Source: Phycisphaerae bacterium
GTDB lineage: Bacteria > Planctomycetota > Phycisphaerae > UBA1845
Reading direction: 5' to 3'
DNA length: 40,761 bases
NCBI GenBank assembly: GCA_029260135.1
Contig: JAJDDV010000184.1
Span: 1 to 40,761, forward strand
This document shows positions 25,617-34,641 of the stretch, piece after piece. The notes beneath the pieces were generated by a model. The model ran no database searches. It was not told the DNA's origin and saw nothing but the letters and a program-made list of their open reading frames with translations. The stretch's first letter is position 1. Every line of letters begins with the position of its first letter. The translations under genes and the position numbers were made by a program.

Positions 25617-27005
25617 TCAGCGTGCGATCATCATTGCCAGCGACATGTAGATGGCGACCGAGACGATGTCGTTCGTCGTGGTGACGAGCGGGCCCGACGC
25701 GATCGCAGGGTCCACACCCAGCCGGCGGAACGTGTACGGAAGCGCAATGCCCAGGAACCCGGCCATGAGAATCGCCAGCGTCATCGCGATGCCCACGGCC
25801 AGCGGCAGGCGCCCATTGGTACCGACCCACGATGCTTCGGGTACGAAGGCCGTATACACGGGCAAAACCATCGTGACGGAACACCAGGCAGCCAAACCGC
25901 ACGCCACGGACATGATCGCGGCGATACGCCCCTCACGCGCAAGTGACCGAAGAAACTTCGTTGAGGCGAGTTCACCTGTCGCAAACCCTCGGACGATGAC
26001 CGTCGAGGTTTGAATACCGCTATTGCCACCCATCGCACCGATCATGGGGACGAAGAAGGCCAAGGCGATAAACAACGCGGGTTCGAACTTCGTTTCGCTG
26101 ACGGCGAGGACAGCCGCCGTCACCAGCATCCCCAGCATGCAGGGGAGCAACCAGGTCAGGCGTATTCGCGCGGCGCGAAAAACCGAACCGGTCTCGAGCT
26201 CGGCCGGATCAGTACCGGCCATGCGGTACAGGTCTTCCGCGGCCTCCTCCTCCGCGACGTCGAGCAAGTCGTCGTGCGTGACGGTCCCGAGCAGCCGACC
26301 CTGATCGTCGACGACGGCCGCCGACATCACGTCGTACTTACGAATGATCTGCACGACCGTTTCCTGGTCGTCCAGCGCGAGCACCGTGACAGAATCACGA
26401 TCGCAGATCGATTCGAGTTGCGTGGTCGGGGGGTTTGTGACGAGACGGCGAAGGGGTACGGTGCCCAGGAGTCTCCTGTCGTCGTCAACGATATAGATTT
26501 CGTGCAGGTCTTCTTCTTGCGTGGCCTCGCGAACGTACTCCACCGCATCCGCTACGGTCTTTCTGGCAGGAACCGCAACGACGTCCGGCGTCATAATGCC
26601 GCCCGCCGTCTCCTCGTCATAGCCGAGCAGATCGCCGATTTTGTCCGACTGCTCCGCCTCCATGTGGTCGAGGATCTCCTCGACCTCGTCGGGCGGGAGC
26701 TCGCTGAGCATGTCCGCGGCGTCGTCAGGCGGTAGTTCGGAGACGATCTCCGTGAGTGATTCGGTGTCGAGTTCCTCGACAATATCACCCCGGACGGCCT
26801 CATCGACCATGACGACGACCTCAGCGGCCGTGTGCGGGGGTAGTGCGAAGAGAATCTTCGATCGCTGCTCGTCGTCGATCAGCTCGAAAACCTCGGCAAT
26901 ATCCGCTGCGCGGGCGTGAGACAGCGTTTCCGTGAGCTTCCGCTCGTCGCCGCCGTCCAGCACGGCCGTCATGCGCTGATAGAGATCGTCGCGTTCCAAC
27001 GTCAT
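25617..27005 (-). CDS. mgtE: Magnesium transporter MgtE
   Basis: The 462-residue product has the full MgtE plan. An N-terminal superhelical domain (to about 130) includes the repeats VSELPPDDAADMLSELPPDE. Two CBS domains follow, TAGGIMTPDVVAVP and VVDDQGRLLGTVTHDDLLDV. Five membrane helices carry PMIGAMGGNSGIQTSTVIVR and GVDPAIASGPLVTTTNDIVS, the ion-conducting signatures. By family it is a Mg2+-gated channel in the inner membrane. ATG 27005 is preceded by GGAG. It is divergent from the reductoisomerase gene with 88 bp between starts. Confidence 0.95.
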   Translation of the reverse strand: MTLERDDLYQRMTAVLDGGDERKLTETLSHARAADIAEVFELIDDEQRSKILFALPPHTAAEVVVMVDEAVRGDIVEELDTESLTEIVSELPPDDAADMLSELPPDEVEEILDHMEAEQSDKIGDLLGYDEETAGGIMTPDVVAVPARKTVADAVEYVREATQEEDLHEIYIVDDDRRLLGTVPLRRLVTNPPTTQLESICDRDSVTVLALDDQETVVQIIRKYDVMSAAVVDDQGRLLGTVTHDDLLDVAEEEAAEDLYRMAGTDPAELETGSVFRAARIRLTWLLPCMLGMLVTAAVLAVSETKFEPALFIALAFFVPMIGAMGGNSGIQTSTVIVRGFATGELASTKFLRSLAREGRIAAIMSVACGLAAWCSVTMVLPVYTAFVPEASWVGTNGRLPLAVGIAMTLAILMAGFLGIALPYTFRRLGVDPAIASGPLVTTTNDIVSVAIYMSLAMMIAR

Positions 27006-27093
27006 CAGAAGCTCCGGGCGCCGCCCAGTGGCGACATGGATGAGCGGGTATTATGATCGGCGCCGGTGCGAACGCAACGCGGATTTCCGAATC

Positions 27094-28089
27094 ATGGCGC
27101 TTACCATCTATCGAGAGGCGGATGCAGACGCGTCCCATCTTGCAGACCGGACCGTGGCCGTCATCGGCTACGGAAACCAGGGGCACGCACATGCCCTCAA
27201 CCTCCGTGATTCCGGAATCCGCGTCGTCATCGGGCAGCGACCCGGTGCCGGCGCCGACCGGGCCGAGCGCGACGGATTCAAACCTCAACCACCTGATCAG
27301 GCCGCTGCCGCCGGCGATCTCGTCATTCTCACGCTCCCCGACGAATCGGCGGCCGAGGTGTACGAGCGGTCGATCGGCCCCGTCCTGCGCGAGGGTCAGA
27401 CGCTCGGATTCGTCCACGGGTTCAATATCCACTTCGGATTCATCAAACCGCCGGACGGTGTTGACGTCGTCATGATCGCGCCCAAGGGTCCCGGAACGTT
27501 GCTTCGATCACTTTTTGAACAGGGCAACGGCCTGCCCGCACTTCTCGCCATGCACCAAGATGCGACGGGCCGCGCCAAACAGACGGCGCTCGCCTGGGCA
27601 TCGGCGATCGGTGCGACCCGCGCCGGCGTCATCGAGACCACTTTCGCCAGCGAAACCGAAACGGACTTGTTCGGCGAGCAGGTCGTCCTCTGCGGGGGCG
27701 TGACCGCGCTGACCAAAGCCGCGTTCGAAACGCTGGTCGAAGCCGGATACGAACCCGAGTTCGCCTACCTCGAGTGCGTCCACGAACTCAAGCAGATCGT
27801 CGACCTGCTCTACGAGCGAGGCCTCAGCGAAATGCGCGACAAGATCTCCAACACCGCCGAGTACGGCGACCTCACCCGCGGACCGCGCATCATCGACGAC
27901 ACCGTTCGCCGGAGAATGCGCCGCATTTTGGAAGAGATAAGATCAGCCGAATTCGCCGAAGAGTGGATCGCCGAGCACCGCGCCGGGAGTGCTAAGTTTA
28001 AGGAACTTCATCGCAACGATGTGGATTCCCTCTATGAGCGCGCGGGCCGCACCGTCCGCTCACTGATGCCCTGGCTGACCAAGCCCTAG
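27094..28089 (+). CDS. ilvC: Ketol-acid reductoisomerase, class I (short form)
   Basis: The 331-residue enzyme has the short-form length. The N-terminal Rossmann domain has VAVIGYGNQGHAHALNLRDS and VIGQRPGAGADRAERDGF, then MIAPKGPGTLLRSLF. The knotted C-terminal domain has ETTFASETETDLFGEQVVLC, with the metal-binding Asp and Glu, and LECVHELKQIVDLLYERGLS with the second acidic pair, plus EYGDLTRGPRIID. It carries out the second common step of valine, leucine and isoleucine synthesis using NADPH and Mg2+. ATG 27094 is chosen because MALTIYREADAD matches family starts; the frame runs to 27028 with non-family residues. No ilvB or ilvN gene lies adjacent. Confidence 0.95.
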   Translation: MALTIYREADADASHLADRTVAVIGYGNQGHAHALNLRDSGIRVVIGQRPGAGADRAERDGFKPQPPDQAAAAGDLVILTLPDESAAEVYERSIGPVLREGQTLGFVHGFNIHFGFIKPPDGVDVVMIAPKGPGTLLRSLFEQGNGLPALLAMHQDATGRAKQTALAWASAIGATRAGVIETTFASETETDLFGEQVVLCGGVTALTKAAFETLVEAGYEPEFAYLECVHELKQIVDLLYERGLSEMRDKISNTAEYGDLTRGPRIIDDTVRRRMRRILEEIRSAEFAEEWIAEHRAGSAKFKELHRNDVDSLYERAGRTVRSLMPWLTKP

Positions 28090-28447
28090 CCCCCGCTCAT
28101 TCCGCAACTCCGAACCGCCCCATCCGCTATGGCGGCGTGAACGTGCCTGAAAAACCGCAAATCGCCACCATTTGAACCGAGTTTCGAACGTCCGAATCCC
28201 CCAAAGTGACTTCGCTCATAGGCCGATGCGTATTCAGGTGAGGGAACGGGTCCTTGCATGTCCGACGCGCTGACACTGTCACGCGCGTGACCGTTCCCGC
28301 AGGCGTGGGAAGGGCATGGTTATAGGACGCAAACGGTGCGCGGGGTGGTTCAACCGGCCACACAGGCCGACCGATAAATTGCCAAGGTTGGTGGTCATTC
28401 TGCTCGATAGTCCACGATGAGTTCGGACACACGCAAGGAGCGCAAAG
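28090..28447. other. Intergenic region before the lipoprotein operon
   Basis: This 358-bp gap holds a perfect 14-bp palindrome (28278-28291). No clear sigma70 promoter or gene is seen. An AAGGAG at about 28435-28440 serves the next gene. Confidence 0.5.
28278..28291. promoter_or_regulatory. Perfect palindrome GTCACGCGCGTGAC, possible operator
   Basis: A gapless 14-bp dyad 157 bp upstream of the first lipoprotein gene. A spacer-less dyad of this size is more like a dimeric repressor site than an RNA hairpin; the regulator is unknown. Confidence 0.35.
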
Positions 28448-28978
28448 ATGTTGCGAAGGTACAGCTGTTTGATGTTGCTCTCGGTCGCCCTGATCGCCTG
28501 TAGTGCCTGCAGAAACTACGAGTCGTCTACCGACCGGGAGCACTTCCGCATGGATCAAACCAAGTCGACCTACGGTGAGCACTTCACCTACATGGCCGAC
28601 AACGCGTTGATGCATGACATGTCACTGGTCGAGATGCACTTCATCCCGCACAGCAGCGAGATCAGTGGTGTCGGTGCGGCACGGTTGGAGCGCATGGCCA
28701 GGATCCTCAACACCTACGGCGGAACCGTGCGTTACGCCGGTGAGGAACCCGATCCGAAGCGGGTCGAGCAGCGGCTCGATCACATTCGGGAGTATCTCGC
28801 GCTGTCCGGCTGCAACATGGAACGCGTGACGATCGAGGAAATGATCTCGGGCGGGGGACCCGCTCCGGCGGAGGAGGCGGTCCAGGTTTATCAGGCCAGC
28901 CAGGTTGGGAAGAAGAGCGACACCGCGAGCAGTGGTCTGTCTTCTGCGAGCGGGATGTCCGAAGTAGGCAACAACTAG
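28448..28978 (+). CDS. Lipoprotein with a degenerate OmpA-like domain
   Basis: The 176-residue protein has a lipoprotein signal (LMLLSVALIAC, Cys 18; another Cys at 21). The middle (MHFIPHSSEISGVGAARLER to LDHIREYLALSGCNMERVTI) has the layout of an OmpA/MotB-type peptidoglycan-binding domain: a strand, a helix, a strand, a Q/R-x-L-x-x-x-R-x-YL helix and a closing strand. Several conserved residues are changed, so binding is uncertain. The C-terminus is Ser/Gly-rich. ATG 28448 has AAGGAG 7 nt upstream. The TPR lipoprotein gene starts 11 bp after its stop, so the two form one operon, ended by the hairpin at 30951. Confidence 0.75.
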   Translation: MLRRYSCLMLLSVALIACSACRNYESSTDREHFRMDQTKSTYGEHFTYMADNALMHDMSLVEMHFIPHSSEISGVGAARLERMARILNTYGGTVRYAGEEPDPKRVEQRLDHIREYLALSGCNMERVTIEEMISGGGPAPAEEAVQVYQASQVGKKSDTASSGLSSASGMSEVGNN

Positions 28979-28989
28979 GAAGAGAAGTA

Positions 28990-30939
28990 ATGCTCGTGAC
29001 GCCGCAAGCTCAGACGAAAGCCGTTTCCATCGTACTCGTGATGTTCTGCATCGCGGGTTGTGTATCGTCGGACCAGAAGATGGCCCGCATGCAAGACGTG
29101 GCGTGGAAAGAGGCACCCCAGACGACCGTGCCTGACACACGCGAGCCGGAACCGCCGAAGATCCTCCCCGAGACGCACTTCGCGGCCGGTCGGTTGTACG
29201 AGTCGCAAGGCCTGTACGACAAAGCCATCATGCAATATCGCAAAGCCGCCGCGGGGAACCACGCCTACGTCGATGCCTACCATCGAGTGGCGCTTCTGCT
29301 CAGCATGACGGGGCAGCATCGTCAGGCCTCGGTGGCGTTTGAAAAGGCGGTTCAACTCAGACCGGACGATCCGGTTCTGCGCAACAACCTTGGCTTTGAA
29401 CTTCTCTTGCTCGAGCGATGGGCCGACGCTGCCAACGAGTTTCAGCGGGCGGTTCAGTTGCGACCCGTCTTTGCGCGGGCCCACATCAACTTGGGAATCG
29501 CGAAGAGCCGAATGGGGCTCCATCAGGCCGCGTTGGCGAGCTTCCGCAATGTCCTTCCGGAGGCGGACGCGTATTACAACCTCGGACTGATGCACCGCAT
29601 CCAGGGTCAACACCGGCAGGCGGCGGAGTGTTTCCGTCACGTATTGAGGGTTCATGCGGACTTCGCCGCGGCGAAGACGCAGTTGGCCGAGATCCAGCCG
29701 TTCCTCAAGACGCAAACACCGCTAGCCGCAGCGGTTGAAAACGTTGATTCGAGCCCGGCCACAAACGGCTTCGAGCGGTCCGCGGACGTGGGGCCGTGCA
29801 GTCCAGCCGTGTACGAGTTCGCGACATGGTCGCCGGCGGATCTCTTCTCGCACGCCGCCGCGCCCATGCCCACCACCGTCGATGAGAACCTGATGTGTCT
29901 GCAGACCGAGCCCATCTTCGATCACGACATCTTCACGTTGAATCGAGAGGCCATCGCCTCAGAAACGTTCGATTCTACGACGGACATGTGGGACAGCGTG
30001 AGTGACGGCAGCTTCGCCCTGAGCTTCCGGGAGAACCAGTTTGATCTGATCGACTTCCTGGCGATTCTCGACAACGAGTATCGCTGTCATGAAGAGTGGG
30101 ACGCCATCCCGTCAACCACGACCACCTTCGTGCAGGGTTCGGTTCCAGAAATGCTGAGACGTCCGACGCTCGCGGCGACGGTCGTGAAGAGGGACGTGCC
30201 TGCGAGGCCGCCTGCCGACCTCGCGAAAGTCGCCCATTTGGCGAAGAACAGCGAGCTTCGCAGGTTTGCGAAGATGACGATGGAGCTTCGCACCTTTGCG
30301 AAAAAGCAGCGCACATGGACGCCGTCTGCACGGAAGTCAAAAAAGCCGACCGCCGTCAAGAAGGTGGCGCCTGAGCGCAAGGCCAAAAAGGTCTCCGAGC
30401 CTCACGCGGCCAAGCAGCCCAAAGCCAAACCCGTGACAAGGCCTGTGGCCACGGCAAAGCGCACGACGACCAAGGTCGTTCGGACGAAAACAAATGAACC
30501 GCACCCCTGCCTGGCCGTTCTCCCGAAGGACCATGTCGTCAACATCAAGCATGTGCCCGCGCCGCCTACGCCGACGTTCCGCTCGGCGGTCGGCATGCAC
30601 CAGTTCGACGACGATGCAAGACTGAGTACGGTAGCCGCCGCCGGCGCGATGGTCTTTGATTCGACCACCGACGACCACACGCTGGTGGGTCCGGTTCGCC
30701 ATCCTCGACGCGGGTTTGCGCGAGCCGTCACCGCCCGCCCGACGCTGGCCTACACGGTCAGAACAGGACAACCCACCACGACGGCGTCTCGACCGACATC
30801 GAGTCCGTTCGCCGGGGTATCGCCCCGTGTACAGAAACACCTGGCGAACCTCGCGGACCTGAAGGATCGACTCGACATCGTCCGCAACGAAATCGATTGT
30901 CTGGACTCGGTCGTCGCCCCGCCGAACCCGGAACACTAG
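28990..30939 (+). CDS. TPR-repeat lipoprotein with a basic linker
   Basis: The 649-residue protein has a lipobox (VLVMFCIAGC), then about five TPR units between residues 60 and 235 (THFAAGRLYESQGLYDKAIM; AYHRVALLLSMTGQHRQASV; LRNNLGFELLLLERWADAAN; AHINLGIAKSRMGLHQAALA; YYNLGLMHRIQGQHRQAAEC). An acidic, low-complexity middle follows (about 250-390), then a Lys/Arg/Ala-rich linker (about 400-510) and a short helical end (HLANLADLKDRLDIVRNEID). TPR proteins act as scaffolds; the partner may be encoded by the neighbouring lipoprotein genes. It starts at ATG 28990 after GGAAGAGAAGT. Confidence 0.8.
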   Translation: MLVTPQAQTKAVSIVLVMFCIAGCVSSDQKMARMQDVAWKEAPQTTVPDTREPEPPKILPETHFAAGRLYESQGLYDKAIMQYRKAAAGNHAYVDAYHRVALLLSMTGQHRQASVAFEKAVQLRPDDPVLRNNLGFELLLLERWADAANEFQRAVQLRPVFARAHINLGIAKSRMGLHQAALASFRNVLPEADAYYNLGLMHRIQGQHRQAAECFRHVLRVHADFAAAKTQLAEIQPFLKTQTPLAAAVENVDSSPATNGFERSADVGPCSPAVYEFATWSPADLFSHAAAPMPTTVDENLMCLQTEPIFDHDIFTLNREAIASETFDSTTDMWDSVSDGSFALSFRENQFDLIDFLAILDNEYRCHEEWDAIPSTTTTFVQGSVPEMLRRPTLAATVVKRDVPARPPADLAKVAHLAKNSELRRFAKMTMELRTFAKKQRTWTPSARKSKKPTAVKKVAPERKAKKVSEPHAAKQPKAKPVTRPVATAKRTTTKVVRTKTNEPHPCLAVLPKDHVVNIKHVPAPPTPTFRSAVGMHQFDDDARLSTVAAAGAMVFDSTTDDHTLVGPVRHPRRGFARAVTARPTLAYTVRTGQPTTTASRPTSSPFAGVSPRVQKHLANLADLKDRLDIVRNEIDCLDSVVAPPNPEH

Positions 30940-30950
30940 CGGGTCGGACT

Positions 30951-30987
30951 CGAGTCGCCGGATCCCATAACGGATTCCGGCGACTCG
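30951..30987 (+). terminator. Long hairpin after the TPR lipoprotein gene
   Basis: CGAGTCGCCGGA (30951-30962) pairs perfectly with TCCGGCGACTCG (30976-30987), a 12-bp stem with a 13-nt loop, starting 11 bp after the stop codon. Only a weak T-rich stretch follows (ttggccttcccc). Confidence 0.65.
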
Positions 30988-31288
30988 TTGGCCTTCCCCT
31001 CGAGCGATACACACCGACCAAGGGTCCGTTTCTCGGACTCTTCTATTCGCTTACCCTGGCCGTTAATCCCGTCGATGTATGTGAGAGCTTTTTCGGAAGC
31101 CGGTAGCGGGTCGCGTCCACAACGCTCTTGATGGTCGGTCGAATCCGCGGGGTCCGAACAGCGCGCGAGTCGTCACACGACGCCTCGGTTCGATGGTTTT
31201 GGGGGTGACGCGACACGGCGATCGGTTCGTTGCTGTGCGTCCAGTCGGGGACCGAAAGTCAAGAGACCTCTGTTTAGGAGCGTACGAG
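30988..31288. other. Intergenic region, nothing further recognised
   Basis: A 301-bp leader of the third lipoprotein gene. The frame of that gene is open back to 31193 but the extension has no signal sequence. Only the AGGAG at about 31276-31280 is clear. Confidence 0.45.
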
Positions 31289-33493
31289 ATGAGACACGAG
31301 GCGAAGGTAACCGCCATTGTCGTGGCCACGTTGATGTTGACCGGGTGCACGCGGTCGACCATGACCAGCAACATCCGACCGGACAGTATGTCAGTGTCGG
31401 TTCGCTTCGTTCTTCCGAGCGAACAGGACCGATACTCCAGCCTGGAAGACCAGACCCAAACGAAGCTGGCGGCTGACTCCACCTACCGTGGATTCTCCGG
31501 ACACGATCCCGGCGACGGAATGACGACCTGGAAGCCCAGCGCCTATCACGTCGCGCTCTGGGGCGGAAACCACAATGGTACGGATGTCACCACCGAGGCG
31601 ATGATGTTACCGCCCGGGAGCTACACGTTCGCTTTCTTCGATCAGCCCAAACAGGCCGTGATGCAGGGGTGGCTGGACATTCGCAACACGAAGAGCGATC
31701 TCGCCAGCGTATTGTCCAAGTGGAAAGACAGCATCGACGAGCAGAAAAAGCGCCTGGCCTTCGATCTCGAAGTGGACGGGCGGATGACGCTCAGTGATCC
31801 GGAGGTCTTCAACGAGTTCGAAAAGCAGATGAAGGCGTGCGACCGGCTGAATCGCAGCATCGACGCGGCGATCAAGATGGAGTATCGAGCACAGAAGACC
31901 AAGAAGAAGAACATCGTCGACCTTCTGCACGACGCGGAATTGGTCATCATGCCGGGCGAGGATACGTTCTTCCATCCCACGACGCAGCCGGCGTTCAATG
32001 AAGACGACGTGGCGGCCGTGCACGCCGGAAACGCCGTGACCAAGATGATACTGGCAGCGGACTACAAAGAGGCCAAGTGGAAACTCGGTCGCATCAACCA
32101 GTTGTACGGCGATATTGCGAGATTCAAAGAAGTGATGGAGCAGGAGGCCGATCGCCTCGAGCGCCGAAAGGGCTTGTTCCTGCTCACCGACCATCTCTAC
32201 AACCACGACAAGCGATTCGTCGAAAACGAGATGCAGTTACAGTATACGCTGGGGTTGATCGAGCGTTTCGATGAGCACGCGTCGGACTTGCGCGAGCATC
32301 GTATGGCGCTTGCGTTTGTGACCTCACTGTTCACGCCACACGCGAATTTCAACGCATTGGATCAGGAGCAGCGCGATCTGGTGGGTGAGCGGACGGTGCT
32401 CGAGACCCAGCGCCGGCGCCTGGACCGCACGATCGACGCGACGGAAGAGAACGATGTCAAGCGCGTGACCCTCGAGCGAAACCGGCAGCGCGTGATCGCG
32501 ATGCTGGACGACATCGAAGCTCAGATGGAAGGCGTGGGGCAGGCGCGAACGGCGCTGGCCTCGATGGCCGACGCGACGGATGTGATTCACCGTCACAACG
32601 ATACGAGGCTCATGACCGCGACATTCGTCGAGAAAGAAATGCCCCCGGCCGTTCTCCGCATTGTCGAACGGCAGGCCATGATGACGGCGCGATTAGAGCC
32701 CACCGACAAGGTCTTTGTCCCACGCCCCATGCCGATGACCCCGAAGAAGGTCGCACACGTTCCGGCAAGGAGTGAAGACTGGACCTACCACCAGCCCTCG
32801 CAGGTCATGGACTATTCAACCTACGACAACGTCGAGCACGCGCAGACCCAGAACCAGGTCGTCGAACATGCCGTGGAGCAGAGTCCGCCGACATATGTAA
32901 ACGATGAAACAGTCGAGCGCCGAACGGTCAGAACCGTGAAGGAGGACGTTCACCGGTACGCGGCGAAAGACCACGTGAAGGTGCACGAAACCCAGGACGG
33001 CCATGGGCACCAAAACACCGCCGACCATCACCGCCCGCGACAGGCGAAGTTGACCCAGCATACAAGCGAACCGTCGGCGTGGCAGAAGAGCAAAAAAACG
33101 AACTATCAGAATGACACCGACGAATCCTGTCACTGGTTGGTTCGGATGCTCGTTCCGCCTTGCTGGATGGCCGACATGGCCAAGACGAAAACGAAACCCG
33201 CAGCCAAATTGGCTCGTCACTCGGCCAAGGGCGCAATCGAGACGGACAGTGAATGTCACTGGCTCGCAAAGATCTTCGTTCCACCCTGCTGGGATGATGA
33301 TGGCTGGGATGCGAAGAGCCGCCAGACCAAGGAGCATGGCCAGAGCCGACCTCGGACAGCCAAGCTGACAAGCCATCCGGACCCGTCAAACAAATGGCAG
33401 GCGGACGAGCCCAAGGACGACTGCCACTGGTTGGTCCGGATTCTCGTTCCGCCCTGCTGGATGGCGAACCGGAACGATCCCGCCTCGAACTGA
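31289..33493 (+). CDS. Coiled-coil lipoprotein with three CHWL...VPPCW repeats
   Basis: The 734-residue protein has a lipoprotein signal (VVATLMLTGC, Cys about 19). The N-terminal 120 residues look beta-rich (SMSVSVRFVLPSEQDRY; MLPPGSYTFAFFDQPKQAVM). Residues about 130-480 are charged and helical, probably coiled coil. A His/Gln-rich linker follows (VEHAQTQNQVVEHAVEQSP). The end carries a motif three times: CHWLVRMLVPPCW (614), CHWLAKIFVPPCW (656) and CHWLVRILVPPCW (712), each preceded at about 20-30 residues by a KL(T/A)xH segment. I do not recognise the family. The Cys pairs could form disulphides or bind metal with the His. ATG 31289 has AGGAG at 8 nt. Confidence 0.75.
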   Translation: MRHEAKVTAIVVATLMLTGCTRSTMTSNIRPDSMSVSVRFVLPSEQDRYSSLEDQTQTKLAADSTYRGFSGHDPGDGMTTWKPSAYHVALWGGNHNGTDVTTEAMMLPPGSYTFAFFDQPKQAVMQGWLDIRNTKSDLASVLSKWKDSIDEQKKRLAFDLEVDGRMTLSDPEVFNEFEKQMKACDRLNRSIDAAIKMEYRAQKTKKKNIVDLLHDAELVIMPGEDTFFHPTTQPAFNEDDVAAVHAGNAVTKMILAADYKEAKWKLGRINQLYGDIARFKEVMEQEADRLERRKGLFLLTDHLYNHDKRFVENEMQLQYTLGLIERFDEHASDLREHRMALAFVTSLFTPHANFNALDQEQRDLVGERTVLETQRRRLDRTIDATEENDVKRVTLERNRQRVIAMLDDIEAQMEGVGQARTALASMADATDVIHRHNDTRLMTATFVEKEMPPAVLRIVERQAMMTARLEPTDKVFVPRPMPMTPKKVAHVPARSEDWTYHQPSQVMDYSTYDNVEHAQTQNQVVEHAVEQSPPTYVNDETVERRTVRTVKEDVHRYAAKDHVKVHETQDGHGHQNTADHHRPRQAKLTQHTSEPSAWQKSKKTNYQNDTDESCHWLVRMLVPPCWMADMAKTKTKPAAKLARHSAKGAIETDSECHWLAKIFVPPCWDDDGWDAKSRQTKEHGQSRPRTAKLTSHPDPSNKWQADEPKDDCHWLVRILVPPCWMANRNDPASN
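33128..33460 (+). repeat. Three coding repeats of a 13-codon CHWL-x4-VPPCW motif
   Basis: Copies lie at 33128-33166, 33254-33292 and 33422-33460. Synonymous differences between copies (tgt/tgc, ccg/cca, ctg/ttg choices) with near-identical protein suggest selection on the peptide and not a recent DNA duplication. Confidence 0.9.
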
Positions 33494-33535
33494 TCGGCGG
33501 CGGCGAAACGACCAGGCCCAATGCTTTCCCCCTAT

Positions 33536-33555
33536 GTCCCCCCTTCGGGGGGGAC
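33536..33555. terminator. Bidirectional hairpin between convergent genes
   Basis: GTCCCCCC-TTCG-GGGGGGAC is an 8-bp perfect stem with a TTCG loop (33536-33555), flanked by further C5/G5 runs that extend the dyad. It sits between the lipoprotein gene (ends 33493) and the regulator gene (ends 33603). Confidence 0.6.
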
Positions 33556-33602
33556 CCAGGGGGATGAAGCCTCAGCTCCCGCCTCTCTCCCCATCCGCAG
33601 TA

Positions 33603-34319
33603 TCAAAGCTTCGGGTACATGCCGTCGGAGAGATCGCGGAGAGCCGCGCGGTCGAGGATGCGCAATCGACGGACGTCGCTCTGCTCGATCAAACCCGCGT
33701 CGGTAAGGCGTCGTAAGCTACGCGAGAGGGTCTCGGAGGTCAGGTTCAAATGACTGGCGAGGTCCTTCTTGAGCGGGGCCCAAATGAACTCTCCGCTCTC
33801 CTCTTTGCCGGCGTGCAGGATGTGGCGGGCGAGGCGTCCGGTGGCGTCGCGAAGTACGATGTCCTCCATGAGGCCGACGAGTTGGCGCACCCACCAGGCC
33901 ATGCTTGCCATCAACTGTAGGCAGAGCTGATGATCAGACTGTAATGCCCGAACAAAGGGTGCGGCCGGGAGCAGAACAGTGGCTGAGTCTTCTGTGGCTT
34001 GGGCAAACGCCGGGCAGGCGAACCCGCCGATGACAGCCACTTCGGCGAACGTTTGCCCGGGCTCGACCATGTGGAGCACATGTTCTTTGCCACTGGGCGC
34101 CAGCTTGAAGACGCGCACCGACCCGGATTCGAGAACGAAGAGGCCTGGACAAGGGTCTCCCTGGCGGAAGATCGTTTCGCCTTTTGAGTGTTTCCGGCGT
34201 AGCGCCATCGCGGATAGTCGGTCCAGGGCGTCTTCAGAGATACGTGCGAAGAAGTCACACGACGCCAACGTGGTACCAAGGGCGGCGAATGCTGGGTCGG
34301 AATGTTCGCCTTTCGCCAT
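33603..34319 (-). CDS. Crp/Fnr-family transcriptional regulator
   Basis: The protein has about 238 residues. An N-terminal cyclic-nucleotide-type beta-barrel (SKGETIFRQGDPCPGLFVLE, SGSVRVFKLAPSGKEHVLHM, EPGQTFAEVAVIGGF) is followed by the dimer helix (LMASMAWWVRQLVGLMEDIV) and a winged helix (LKKDLASHLNLTSETLSRSL) matching HTH_Crp. The N-terminal Fe-S cysteines of FNR are absent. The gene is divergent from the hybrid-cluster protein gene. In other bacteria related regulators of the HcpR, DNR and NnrR groups control hcp in response to nitric oxide, so that role is inferred here. ATG 34319 gives the normal family length; the frame is open to 34481 (ATG at 34424 also possible). Confidence 0.88.
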   Translation of the reverse strand: MAKGEHSDPAFAALGTTLASCDFFARISEDALDRLSAMALRRKHSKGETIFRQGDPCPGLFVLESGSVRVFKLAPSGKEHVLHMVEPGQTFAEVAVIGGFACPAFAQATEDSATVLLPAAPFVRALQSDHQLCLQLMASMAWWVRQLVGLMEDIVLRDATGRLARHILHAGKEESGEFIWAPLKKDLASHLNLTSETLSRSLRRLTDAGLIEQSDVRRLRILDRAALRDLSDGMYPKL

Positions 34320-34641
34320 TTTGCGACAGCTTTCCAGGTCGGCCCACGCCCAGATGCGCGGATCTTTCAGTTTTTCTCGCGTCCGCTTGATCCAGGTCAA
34401 GGCACGACTCCGTGCGGCGACCATAATCGCATAGTAGACCGGTCGCGACAACCGCCCATGGGTCCTCCACAGCGGATTCAACCTGTCGAGGTGGGCGACG
34501 ATTGAAGGCCTCCGAGCCGTTTGCCGACGAACTCGTGTCGCGACCGCGCCTTCGTGAAGCTAAAGCGGATGGCCCAGCGGTTTGGACAGGGCGTGGAGAT
34601 CGTCAGGCCATCGAATTATTGGACCCCTTGGGAGCGTCTCG

